The notes beneath the pieces were generated by a model. It saw only the letters and a list, made by a program, of their open reading frames with translations. It had not been told where the DNA came from and ran no database searches. 64,000 nt of DNA, from NCBI GenBank assembly GCA_035575925.1, contig DATLXK010000029.1, positions 43,683 through 107,682 of the forward strand. Direction: 5' to 3'. This document shows positions 44,506 to 52,448 of the stretch, piece by piece (position 1 is the stretch's first letter; each line of letters begins with the position of its first letter). This DNA comes from DASWTL01 sp035575925. GTDB lineage: Bacteria; Bacteroidota; Bacteroidia; Sphingobacteriales; Sphingobacteriaceae. Both the position numbers and the translations under genes were made by a program.

Positions 44506-45285
44506 ATGCTACGTCCCAGAATTATACCCTGCTTATTAGTTAAAGATAAAGGATTAGTTAAAACGGTTAATTTTAAGTCACCCAAATACGTCGGAGACCC
44601 TATTAATGCCGTCAGGATATTCAATGAAAAACAGGTTGATGAGCTTGTAATACTGGATATTGATGCAACCACACAAAACAGAGACCCTGATTATAAAAAC
44701 ATAGAGCATTGGGCAGCAGAATGCCGGATGCCTTTATGCTACGGCGGCGGTGTTAGAACTGTTCAACAAGCGCAGAAGATATTTTCCTTGGGTGTTGAAA
44801 AAGTGGCCCTTAGTTCCGCGGTTATTAACAATCCGGATTTGGTAACTCAAATTGCAGAGCAGGTCGGAAGTCAGAGTGTGGTGGTTATTTTAGATGTAAA
44901 GAAGAAATTTCTGGGGGGATACGAGGTTTATACGCATAATGGCAAGAGGGAAACAGGTAAAGACCCCTTTCAGTTAGCGCGTCAACTAGAGGAGTTAGGA
45001 GTTGGAGAAATTGTCATTAACTCCATTGATAATGACGGTGTCATGAAAGGTTACGATATTACTCTGGTAGAAAAGCTTCGAAAAGTAATCACTGTGCCCT
45101 TGACCGTTCTGGGTGGAGCAGGCTCGTTACAACATATCGGGCAATTAATCAGTAAATTCGGTATAATCGGAGCGTCGGCCGGAAGCCTGTTCGTGTTTAA
45201 AGGGGTTTACAAAGCGGTGTTGATAAGTTATCCATCTATGGATGAGAAAGACGCCCTTATAAAAGAATGTTTTAATCAAATGTAA
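44506..45285 (+). CDS. hisF: HisF-like ammonia-channel subunit (HisF2 type)
   Basis: I chose the ATG at 44506 (MLRPRIIPCLL), one base after the hisH stop. The 259-residue beta-alpha barrel has MPLCYGGGVRTVQQA near residue 77, VVVILDVKKKFLGGYE near residue 124, INSIDNDGVMKGYD near residue 168 and TVLGGAGSLQHI near residue 200. In histidine synthesis the first strand reads CLDVKDGRVVKG and its aspartate (D11 of T. maritima HisF) is catalytic. Here it reads CLLVKDKGLVKT, so that residue is leucine. This fits a subunit that only channels ammonia to WbpG. Confidence 0.9.
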   Translation: MLRPRIIPCLLVKDKGLVKTVNFKSPKYVGDPINAVRIFNEKQVDELVILDIDATTQNRDPDYKNIEHWAAECRMPLCYGGGVRTVQQAQKIFSLGVEKVALSSAVINNPDLVTQIAEQVGSQSVVVILDVKKKFLGGYEVYTHNGKRETGKDPFQLARQLEELGVGEIVINSIDNDGVMKGYDITLVEKLRKVITVPLTVLGGAGSLQHIGQLISKFGIIGASAGSLFVFKGVYKAVLISYPSMDEKDALIKECFNQM

Positions 45286-45286
45286 T

Positions 45287-46303
45287 ATGTTTAACAATAA
45301 GGTGCTTTTAATTACCGGCGGGACAGGCTCTTTTGGAAATGCTGTATTGAACCGGTTTTTAAATACTGACATCAAAGAAATTCGTATTTTTTCCAGAGAT
45401 GAGAAGAAACAGGATGACATGCGGAATAAGCTTAATAATGATAAGCTGAAATTTTATATCGGGGATGTGCGCGATTATAGTAGTATAGAAAGAGCTATGC
45501 ATGGTGTGGATTACGTATTTCACGCTGCAGCGTTAAAACAAGTACCATCCTGTGAGTTTTTTCCAATTGAGGCTACAAAAACAAATGTCTTTGGTACACA
45601 AAATACTATCGATGCTGCGGTTGCAAACAATGTGACCAGGGTTATCTGTCTGAGCACAGATAAAGCTGCTTACCCTATCAATGCGATGGGTATCTCAAAG
45701 GCACTCATGGAAAAGGTCGCCATAGCAGCTTCAAGGAATATTTCGGATAATAAAACTATTGTTTGCTTAACCCGATATGGAAATGTAATGGCCTCACGTG
45801 GCTCTGTAATCCCTTTATTTCTTGATCAAATAACGGAAAACGTGCCGTTAACTATTACTGACCCAAACATGACCAGGTTTTTAATGTCGTTGGAAGAAGC
45901 AGTGGAACTAGTATTGTTTGCATTTCAGCACGGCAACCAGGGGGATCTGTTTGTCAATAAAGCTCCTGCAGGCACTATAGGTAATTTAGCTACAGCCCTT
46001 AAAGAATTATGTAATGCAGAAAATGAAGTAAAGATCATTGGAACGCGCCATGGTGAAAAATTGTATGAAACTCTTTGTACCAGGGAAGAAATGATTAAAG
46101 CAGAAGATATGGGTAATTTTTACCGTATTCCTGCAGATAACAGAAATCTTAACTATAAGCAGTATTTCTCAGAAGGTGAGGTGGATATATCAAAAATTGA
46201 TGATTATCACTCCCATAATACCCAGCAACTGGACTCCGAGGGAATGAAAGAGCTTTTAATCAAACTTCCGATTGTTCAATACGCAATTAAAGAGAATGCA
46301 TGA
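45287..46303 (+). CDS. capE: UDP-GlcNAc 4,6-dehydratase/5-epimerase (CapE/WbjB)
   Basis: The 338-residue SDR protein begins with LLITGGTGSFGNAV (6-19), then FSRDEKKQDDMR near residue 36, HAAALKQVPSCEFFP near residue 80, STDKAAYPINAMGISKALMEK near residue 124 with a methionine in the usual tyrosine place, and LTRYGNVMASRGSVIP near residue 161. CapE inverts C5 while dehydrating UDP-GlcNAc, the first step to UDP-L-FucNAc. It has no membrane segments, unlike WbpM at 52449. It overlaps the next gene by 4 bases. Confidence 0.92.
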   Translation: MFNNKVLLITGGTGSFGNAVLNRFLNTDIKEIRIFSRDEKKQDDMRNKLNNDKLKFYIGDVRDYSSIERAMHGVDYVFHAAALKQVPSCEFFPIEATKTNVFGTQNTIDAAVANNVTRVICLSTDKAAYPINAMGISKALMEKVAIAASRNISDNKTIVCLTRYGNVMASRGSVIPLFLDQITENVPLTITDPNMTRFLMSLEEAVELVLFAFQHGNQGDLFVNKAPAGTIGNLATALKELCNAENEVKIIGTRHGEKLYETLCTREEMIKAEDMGNFYRIPADNRNLNYKQYFSEGEVDISKIDDYHSHNTQQLDSEGMKELLIKLPIVQYAIKENA

Positions 46304-46731
46304 GTGTGCCGTTTGTTATTCAGGGTGATGTCTTTAATGATGTAAGAGGAGCTATCGGGTTTTGTAATGATTTTGATATGAGAGAGGTGAGAAGAATGTA
46401 TTACATTTCTCCCGCCTCGGAAAAAGTCATCAGGGCCTGGCAGGCCCACAAGAAAGAGAAGAAATGGTTCTTATGTACGCGGGGAAGCGTAGAGGTTAAA
46501 CTTATAAAAATAGATAACTTTCATAATCCATCACAGAATTTACCTGTTACAGAATTTATTCTTCATGAAGATAATCTTCAAATACTTTCCGTCCCGGGAG
46601 GATTTGCCATTGGAATCAGGACCTTTACCCCAGATGCAAAATTGCATGTATATTCTAACTTTACATTAAAAGAATCTATCAACGACGATTATCGTTATGA
46701 TAAAGATACATGGAATGTATGGGCAAAATAA
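46300..46731 (+). CDS. Cupin-fold sugar isomerase/epimerase-like protein
   Basis: The 143-residue protein is a small RmlC-like cupin of the WxcM/FdtA type: GDVFNDVRGAIGFCNDF, MYYISPASEKVIRAWQAHKKE, KKWFLCTRGSVEVKLI and SVPGGFAIGIRTFTPDA. It lies between capE and capF with overlaps on both sides, so it acts in the same route. In related Bacteroidota clusters such proteins sit in this place. It may help epimerise or stabilise the 4-keto intermediate, but the reaction is not established by sequence. Confidence 0.75.
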   Translation: MSVPFVIQGDVFNDVRGAIGFCNDFDMREVRRMYYISPASEKVIRAWQAHKKEKKWFLCTRGSVEVKLIKIDNFHNPSQNLPVTEFILHEDNLQILSVPGGFAIGIRTFTPDAKLHVYSNFTLKESINDDYRYDKDTWNVWAK

Positions 46732-47855
46732 AAGTTGGTATTACAGGTCAACATGGTTTTGTTGGTACTCATTTAACTAATTACCTAAAACTTAAAAGGG
46801 ATATAGAGATTGTACCCTTTGATAAGGTCTGGTTCTCTGAAACGCAAAAGTTGCAGGAGTTTGTCAAACAATGCAATCTCATTGTTCATTTGGCTGCATT
46901 GAACAGGCATCAAGATCCTCAGGTAATATATGACACAAATGTTACCCTTGTTAACAGCCTTATATCTGCGTGTGAATCCGAAAAGGTAACCCCGCATATT
47001 TTATTCTCATCTTCTACACAGGAAGAAAATGACAATTTTTATGGCAAATCGAAACTAGCGGGCAGGATGTCTTTGGAAGCCTGGGCAGCGCGCAGCGGCG
47101 GAAAAGTAACCGGGCTGGTTATCCCCAACGTATTCGGGCCTTTTGGAAAGCCATTTTATAATTCTGTGGTGGCAACTTTTTGTTATCAGTTAACTCATGA
47201 TAAGGAGCCGGTTATCAACACCGACAGTGAGGTTGGATTAATTTATGTTAATGAACTGATCGAAGAGATCTTTTCGTTAATTATTGAATCAGATAAGGTT
47301 CCGGGTCGGCGATCAGGGTCAAAATATACCATAAGCCCTACAAAATATATTAAGGTTTCAGATATTCTTTCGATTTTGCAAAAGTATAAGGCAGATTATT
47401 TGGATGGCGGAATTTTCCCTGATCTAACTAACTCTTTTGAAAGGGCTTTATTTAATACTTTCAGGTGCTATGTACCTGAAGATTATTTCCCACATCCATT
47501 CAAGTTGAATAAAGACGAAAGAGGGGTGTTTGTGGAAGTAGCCCGTACCGCCACTCCTGGCCAAACTTCCTATTCTACTACGATGCCGGGTATTACGAGA
47601 GGTAACCATTTCCACACCAGGAAAGCAGAACGATTTGCCGTAATACAGGGAAAAGCCAGGATTCAATTAAGGAAAATTGGTACAGATGAAATAATCAATT
47701 ATTACCTGGATGGTGCTGCGCCTTCTTATGTTGACATGCCAATATGGTATACACATAATATCACTAATATTGGTAACGAGGAGTTGCTCACTTTATTCTG
47801 GATCAATGAACCCTATGACCAGGCAGATCCGGATACTTATTTTGAAGTTGTTTAA
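46719..47855 (+). CDS. capF: UDP-2-acetamido-2,6-dideoxy-4-keto-hexose reductase (CapF/WbjC)
   Basis: From the ATG at 46719 the protein has 378 residues; an ATG at 46710 is also possible. The N-terminal SDR domain has KVGITGQHGFVGTHL and DNFYGKSKLAGRM with YxxxK near residue 110. The C-terminal domain (about residues 250-378) is a cupin with TRGNHFHTRKAERFAVIQG, whose histidines hold the metal in CapF. CapF epimerises at C3 and reduces C4 of the CapE product to give UDP-6-deoxy-L-TalNAc. The bidomain layout is diagnostic. Confidence 0.92.
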   Translation: MGKIKVGITGQHGFVGTHLTNYLKLKRDIEIVPFDKVWFSETQKLQEFVKQCNLIVHLAALNRHQDPQVIYDTNVTLVNSLISACESEKVTPHILFSSSTQEENDNFYGKSKLAGRMSLEAWAARSGGKVTGLVIPNVFGPFGKPFYNSVVATFCYQLTHDKEPVINTDSEVGLIYVNELIEEIFSLIIESDKVPGRRSGSKYTISPTKYIKVSDILSILQKYKADYLDGGIFPDLTNSFERALFNTFRCYVPEDYFPHPFKLNKDERGVFVEVARTATPGQTSYSTTMPGITRGNHFHTRKAERFAVIQGKARIQLRKIGTDEIINYYLDGAAPSYVDMPIWYTHNITNIGNEELLTLFWINEPYDQADPDTYFEVV

Positions 47856-47863
47856 TTTGCACA

Positions 47864-48994
47864 ATGAAAAAGCTTAAAGTTGTTACAGTAGTTGGAACTC
47901 GTCCTGAAATCATACGGTTGTCTTGTGTATTGCAGGCATTAGACACATCGGATGCGATTGAACATGTTCTGGTTCATACCGGGCAGAATTATGATTATGA
48001 GCTAAACCAGATTTTCTTTGATGATCTTGGTTTAAGAAAGCCGGATCATTTCCTGGAAGCAGCGGGCCAGACAGCCACAGAGACCGTTGGGAATATCTTA
48101 ATAAAAATTGATCCCTTATTAGAACAATTGAAACCGGATGCATTTTTAGTGCTTGGCGACACTAATAGTTGTTTGTGTGCCATTCCTGCAAAGAAGCGCC
48201 ATATCCCCATTTTTCATATGGAAGCGGGTAACCGTTGTTTTGATCAGCGGGTGCCCGAAGAAACAAATCGTAAAATTGTAGATCACATCAGCGATATAAA
48301 TCTTACTTACAGTGATATTGCCAGGGAATATCTATTAAGGGAAGGGTTACCGGCTGATCGGATAATAAAAACCGGCAGTCCGATGTACGAGGTTTTGAAT
48401 AAGTATCTTCCTGAAATAGAAAAATCGGATATATTGACAAGGTTAAGAATCACAGAGTACCAATATTTTGTAGTTTCATCTCATCGGGAAGAGAACATTA
48501 ACAATGATAAGAACTTCCGGGGTCTGATGGAAAGCTTAAACCTGATAGCAGAACAGTACAAGCTTCCGGTAATCGTTAGCACACATCCGCGTACCCGCAA
48601 AATGATTGAATCCACAAACCTATCGGTCAGGCCTGAGGTTCAGTTTCTAAAACCAATGGGCTTTAATGATTACAATGCACTTCAATTGAAAGCTTTCGCA
48701 GTGTTATCTGATAGTGGTACCATATCGGAGGAATCGTCAATATTGAATTTTCCTGCATTAAATATCCGGGATGCGCATGAGCGCCCTGAAGCTATGGAAG
48801 AAGCATCCGTAATGATGGTAGGAATGAATTCTGAACGCATCATGCAGGGGTTAAAACAGTTGGAAGCACTTAATAGAAATGAAAGAACTTTCAGGAAGGT
48901 TTCAGACTACAGTATGCCTAATGTATCTGATAAGGTGGTAAGAATAATCATAAGCTATGTGGATTACATCAAACGTGTAGTCTGGTCTGAATAA
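47864..48994 (+). CDS. capG: UDP-L-FucNAc synthase, 2-epimerase (CapG/WbjD)
   Basis: The 376-residue protein has VVTVVGTRPEIIRLS at residues 5-19, LVHTGQNYDYELNQIFFDD near residue 37, LGDTNSCLCA near residue 97, FHMEAGNRCFDQRVPEE near 116, SSHREENINNDK near residue 206 and LSDSGTISEESSI near residue 286. It belongs to the WecB group, and directly after capF it is CapG, turning UDP-6-deoxy-L-TalNAc into UDP-L-FucNAc. Sequence differs clearly from wbpI at 28913 in the EAGNRCF versus EAGLRSF block. Confidence 0.92.
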   Translation: MKKLKVVTVVGTRPEIIRLSCVLQALDTSDAIEHVLVHTGQNYDYELNQIFFDDLGLRKPDHFLEAAGQTATETVGNILIKIDPLLEQLKPDAFLVLGDTNSCLCAIPAKKRHIPIFHMEAGNRCFDQRVPEETNRKIVDHISDINLTYSDIAREYLLREGLPADRIIKTGSPMYEVLNKYLPEIEKSDILTRLRITEYQYFVVSSHREENINNDKNFRGLMESLNLIAEQYKLPVIVSTHPRTRKMIESTNLSVRPEVQFLKPMGFNDYNALQLKAFAVLSDSGTISEESSILNFPALNIRDAHERPEAMEEASVMMVGMNSERIMQGLKQLEALNRNERTFRKVSDYSMPNVSDKVVRIIISYVDYIKRVVWSE

Positions 48995-48999
48995 TCAAC

Positions 49000-50256
49000 G
49001 TGCGCAGGAAAATTTTAATTCATAGCATTGCTTTTAGTCCGGATGGTGTTTCTACCGCCTACCTGTATAACGATATAGCACTCGGGCTGAAAGAAAATGG
49101 ATATGAGATTGTGGTTCTCACAACTACCCCTCATTACAACCGGGTTGAAGACGAACTGCTCAAACAGCCTTTAAAAAAAAAGTTGGGAGGCCTGTATTAT
49201 CGAAGTGATTTTAACGGGATTGATGTTTATCACGTTCCACAAAAGAAGTTTAAAAGTACAGTAGCAAGGATCTTCGGGTTTATTTACTGGCATGTACTGT
49301 CATTTTTCCTGGGCTTATTCCAAAAAAATATAGCTGTCATTTTATCACCTTCACCGCCTTTAACGATCGGACTTGTATCGTTAATCCTTGCAAAAATAAA
49401 AGGGGCTAAAGTAATTTATAATGTCCAGGAGATCTATCCTGATTTTTTAATCAATCAGGGAAGCCTTAAATCCGGAATGGTAATTAGAGGCCTCAAAGTT
49501 TTAGAAAAAGTAGTTTATAACTTTTCTGATGCTGTAACCACTATCGATAGGGTGTTTTATAATACCATCGTCTCCAGGTTTAAAGATGCCTCTAAACTTT
49601 TTATTATCCCGAATTTTGTTGATACCAATCTTTACCGCCCTGTTATTGACGTGGACCGTTTAGACCCTAACCTGTTTCCTCATAAGGAGGCCTTTAAAGT
49701 AATGTATGCAGGAAACATTGGCTATGCGCAGGATTGGGAGCCGCTTTTAGAAATGGCAAAACGCCTTAAGGACTTTCCTGTCGAATTTTGGATTATTGGT
49801 GAAGGAGTCTTAAAAGCAAGGTTGGTTAATGATATTAAAGATGAAGGATTGGAAAATATTCATATTCTTCCTTATCAGCCACGTCATAATATGCCTCATC
49901 TTATAGCATATGCTGATATACACTTTATATTTATGAACCCTGCTATGGAAAGTGATGGATTTCCATCTAAGGTTTATACCATTATGGCCTGTGAGAAACC
50001 TTTGTTAGTGATCACAGGTGAGAACACCCCGTTGTATAATTTTTTGGAACCAAATAACTGTGCTATTCTTATTAAATCTGCAGAGAAAGATAAATTAATG
50101 CAGTTAGAAAATGCTTTGAAAAATGCAATCATAAACAAATCTGGAATAAGTACACTGGGTAAAAATGGTTTTCATATTATCGAAAAGCAGTACTCTAAAA
50201 AGGCAGTGATCAAACAATACGTTAGTCTGATTTCAGGCCTTCTAAATCAAAGGTAA
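49000..50256 (+). CDS. L-FucNAc transferase-like GT-B glycosyltransferase (WbjE/WbuB type)
   Basis: A GTG start gives 418 residues. SFFLGLFQKNIAVILSPSPP near residue 105, VIYNVQEIYPDFLINQG near residue 140, VMYAGNIGYAQDWEPLLE near residue 233 and GFPSKVYTIMACEKPLLVI near residue 322 place it in the WbuB/WbjE group of family 4 transferases, which add L-FucNAc. It directly follows capEFG as wbjE follows wbjBCD in P. aeruginosa O11. It most likely adds the second sugar to the primed lipid. It overlaps the next gene by one base. Confidence 0.85.
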   Translation: MRRKILIHSIAFSPDGVSTAYLYNDIALGLKENGYEIVVLTTTPHYNRVEDELLKQPLKKKLGGLYYRSDFNGIDVYHVPQKKFKSTVARIFGFIYWHVLSFFLGLFQKNIAVILSPSPPLTIGLVSLILAKIKGAKVIYNVQEIYPDFLINQGSLKSGMVIRGLKVLEKVVYNFSDAVTTIDRVFYNTIVSRFKDASKLFIIPNFVDTNLYRPVIDVDRLDPNLFPHKEAFKVMYAGNIGYAQDWEPLLEMAKRLKDFPVEFWIIGEGVLKARLVNDIKDEGLENIHILPYQPRHNMPHLIAYADIHFIFMNPAMESDGFPSKVYTIMACEKPLLVITGENTPLYNFLEPNNCAILIKSAEKDKLMQLENALKNAIINKSGISTLGKNGFHIIEKQYSKKAVIKQYVSLISGLLNQR

Positions 50257-51158
50257 TGGTGAAGATAGTTTTAACCGGATCCTCCGGCTTCGTAGGCCAA
50301 AACCTGTTGAATTATTTAAGTCGGGAAAATTTTCTATTGCGGCCCGTTTCCCTGCGTAGTACGGATAACATATCAGATATACTCTCTGGTGATGCAATCA
50401 TTCACCTTGCCGGAAAAGCCCATGATCTGAAAAATGTTTCTAACCCGGAAGAATATTACCAGGTTAATTATGAGCTGACTAAAAACCTGTATAACGCTTT
50501 TTTAAAATCAGACGCCAGGAAGTTCATATTCATCAGCTCCGTTAAAGCCAGCGCTGATCAGATTGAGGGCGGTTTAACAGAAGATCATATACCCGATCCC
50601 CAAACTCATTACGGTAAGTCCAAGCTGATGGCCGAAGAGTATATTCAGAGTCAGGTATTGCCTGATGAGAAATCGTATTATATCCTTCGGCCTTGTATGA
50701 TTCATGGCCCGGGGAATAAAGGCAACTTGAATTTACTGTATCAGTTTGTTTCCAAAGGATTACCCTATCCATTGGCAGGTTTTGAAAATCAGCGTTCTTT
50801 TTTAAGTATAGAGAACCTTTGTTTTGTTATAAAAGAGATCCTTGAACGCACCGATATCCCTTCCGGTATTTATCATCTGGCTGATGATGATGCTTTGTCC
50901 ACGAATAGCGTAATTTCCCGATTAGCAGAGGCGCAGGGGAAGAAGCCCCGGTTATGGAAAGTACCGCCCGGGTTGATTTCTTTGGCTGCTAAAATAGGTG
51001 ACAAATTACATCTGCCTCTGAATTCTGAACGTCTGCAAAAGCTAACGGAAAGCTATGTGGTGAGTAATGAGAAAATAAAGAAGGCATTGGGGAAGGAGTT
51101 GCCGGTGAGTGCACGGGATGGGATACTGAGGACTGCTCAGTCGTTTAAGAATAGTTAA
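50256..51158 (+). CDS. wbpV: UDP-4-keto-6-deoxy-HexNAc 4-reductase (WbpV/WbjF-like)
   Basis: The 300-residue SDR protein has KIVLTGSSGFVGQNLL (3-18), AIIHLAGKAHDLK near residue 48, FISSVKASADQIEGG near residue 90, THYGKSKLMAEEYI with YxxxK near residue 111 and LRPCMIHGPGNKGNL near residue 148. WbpV reduces the WbpM product to UDP-D-QuiNAc, or in related enzymes UDP-D-FucNAc. Position between the FucNAc transferase and wbpL matches O6 and O11 loci of P. aeruginosa. The exact stereochemistry cannot be read from sequence. Confidence 0.85.
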   Translation: MVKIVLTGSSGFVGQNLLNYLSRENFLLRPVSLRSTDNISDILSGDAIIHLAGKAHDLKNVSNPEEYYQVNYELTKNLYNAFLKSDARKFIFISSVKASADQIEGGLTEDHIPDPQTHYGKSKLMAEEYIQSQVLPDEKSYYILRPCMIHGPGNKGNLNLLYQFVSKGLPYPLAGFENQRSFLSIENLCFVIKEILERTDIPSGIYHLADDDALSTNSVISRLAEAQGKKPRLWKVPPGLISLAAKIGDKLHLPLNSERLQKLTESYVVSNEKIKKALGKELPVSARDGILRTAQSFKNS

Positions 51159-51259
51159 ATAGCACATAGCTTAATAGGGGCTCGTCACAGGCCAGATATC
51201 TCCTTCGTGGATATGACAAAATTCCAGGCAATGATTTTTAAAAGCTCTGGAAAAGAGAT

Positions 51260-51267
51260 TACATTTG
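51260..51267 (+). promoter_or_regulatory. Promoter -7 box (TACATTTG) of wbpL
   Basis: TACATTTG matches TAnnTTTG and lies 31 bases before the wbpL ATG at 51298, in a gap of about 140 bases after wbpV. The gap also breaks an otherwise tightly packed operon. A separate promoter would let the priming transferase be made even when the upstream operon is silent. The -33 element is poor. Confidence 0.5.
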
Positions 51268-51297
51268 CACCCGAACTGATTAAGGGTGCCTGCAACA

Positions 51298-52302
51298 ATG
51301 CCTGATTTATTAATTGCCTTACTATTCTTCATTGTGCTGTTTGCTTTGGAGCTATTATACTTCAAACTGGCTTTTAAGTATAAAATAATTGATAAACCAA
51401 ATGAAAGGAGTTCTCACTCTAAGCTGACCATCCGCGGTGGCGGGATCATTTTCCCCATGGCTGTACTTAGCTGGTGGGTATTCAATGATTTTCAGCACCC
51501 GTTTTTTGTCGCCGGCCTGATGCTGGCATCCGTCATCAGCTTTATGGATGACATCAATCATCTGCACAGTAAGGTTCGCTTCCTGTTCCAGTTTATAGCG
51601 GTTTCACTTATCCTGCTCCAGGTTTCGCTGGGGCTTCCGTTTTACTGGTATCCGCTGATCTTAATCATTGCCATAGGGGCTATCAATGCCTGGAACTTTA
51701 TGGACGGGATCAATGGTATTACAGGGGGATACAGCCTGATCACGATTGCGTCTTTGTACTATATCAATAATCAACTGACTGCTTTTACAGAGAATAGCTT
51801 GCTTCTTGTCGTTATGATGGCATTATTGGTGTTTAACTTCTTTAATTTCAGACGTAAAGCCCGGTGTTTTGCAGGGGATGTCGGCAGTGTCAGCATCGCC
51901 TTTATTATCATTTTTCTGATGATCCAGGCAATTGCAGCTACCGGGAACTTCATGTTAATAGGATTGATATTGTTATACGGTCTGGATGCGGTGATTACCA
52001 TTATTTTCCGAATCATCCGTAAAGAAAATATTTTTGAGGCGCATCGCTCGCATTTTTACCAGTACCTGGCTAACGAGAAGGGCTGGCCGCATTTGGGCGT
52101 ATCTGTTTTATATGCAGGTGTGCAGGGAATCATCAATATATTTATTATTAACTGTTATATAATATATTCTCAGAATGGACTTAATGTTTTCCCCCTGTTG
52201 ATCCTGTGTTTGACAGCAGGCATGGTGTTTTTAGCCATAAGATGGGTGATCGAAGGAAAAAGTAGATTGACCAACCGTATAGAGGTACGCGCTTCGGAAT
52301 AA
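51298..52302 (+). CDS. wbpL: Undecaprenyl-phosphate HexNAc-1-phosphate transferase (WbpL/WecA family)
   Basis: The ATG at 51298 gives 334 residues with about ten membrane helices. IIDKPNERSSHSKLTIRGGG near residue 32, SVISFMDDINHLHSKVRFLFQ near residue 80, NAWNFMDGINGITGGYS near residue 140 with the catalytic Asp-rich site, and FEAHRSHFYQYLANEKGW near residue 243 identify the MraY/WecA/WbpL family. WbpL starts O-antigen by moving QuiNAc/FucNAc-1-phosphate (or GlcNAc-1-phosphate) to undecaprenyl phosphate on the inner membrane. It initiates block B. Confidence 0.92.
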   Translation: MPDLLIALLFFIVLFALELLYFKLAFKYKIIDKPNERSSHSKLTIRGGGIIFPMAVLSWWVFNDFQHPFFVAGLMLASVISFMDDINHLHSKVRFLFQFIAVSLILLQVSLGLPFYWYPLILIIAIGAINAWNFMDGINGITGGYSLITIASLYYINNQLTAFTENSLLLVVMMALLVFNFFNFRRKARCFAGDVGSVSIAFIIIFLMIQAIAATGNFMLIGLILLYGLDAVITIIFRIIRKENIFEAHRSHFYQYLANEKGWPHLGVSVLYAGVQGIINIFIINCYIIYSQNGLNVFPLLILCLTAGMVFLAIRWVIEGKSRLTNRIEVRASE

Positions 52303-52413
52303 ATATAAAAGTTGTTCATCCAGGCCCCGGCTCGGTATCTCATTTCATTACAAAATGTGATGCGGGTTGGTGTAAAGACAAACCAATTTTTAGTTTATGA
52401 ATATTATTTACTA

Positions 52414-52421
52414 TATATTTG
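52414..52421 (+). promoter_or_regulatory. Promoter -7 box (TATATTTG) of wbpM
   Basis: TATATTTG lies 28 bases before the TTG start of wbpM, within a 146-base gap that is otherwise empty. With the box before wbpL this gives the last two genes of the locus their own promoters. No good TTG at -33 is seen. Confidence 0.5.
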
Positions 52422-52448
52422 TAGATAACTGTGACTAGACACTAAAAT

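Noticed and set aside
43890..45285. hisH-hisF as part of histidine biosynthesis
   Set aside because: No other his gene is near, wbpG is coupled to hisH, and HisF lacks the catalytic Asp; the ammonia supply for WbpG is the better reading.
28913..48994. wbpI and capG as a recent duplication
   Set aside because: Their conserved blocks differ (EAGLRSF versus EAGNRCF) and they sit in separate pathways.
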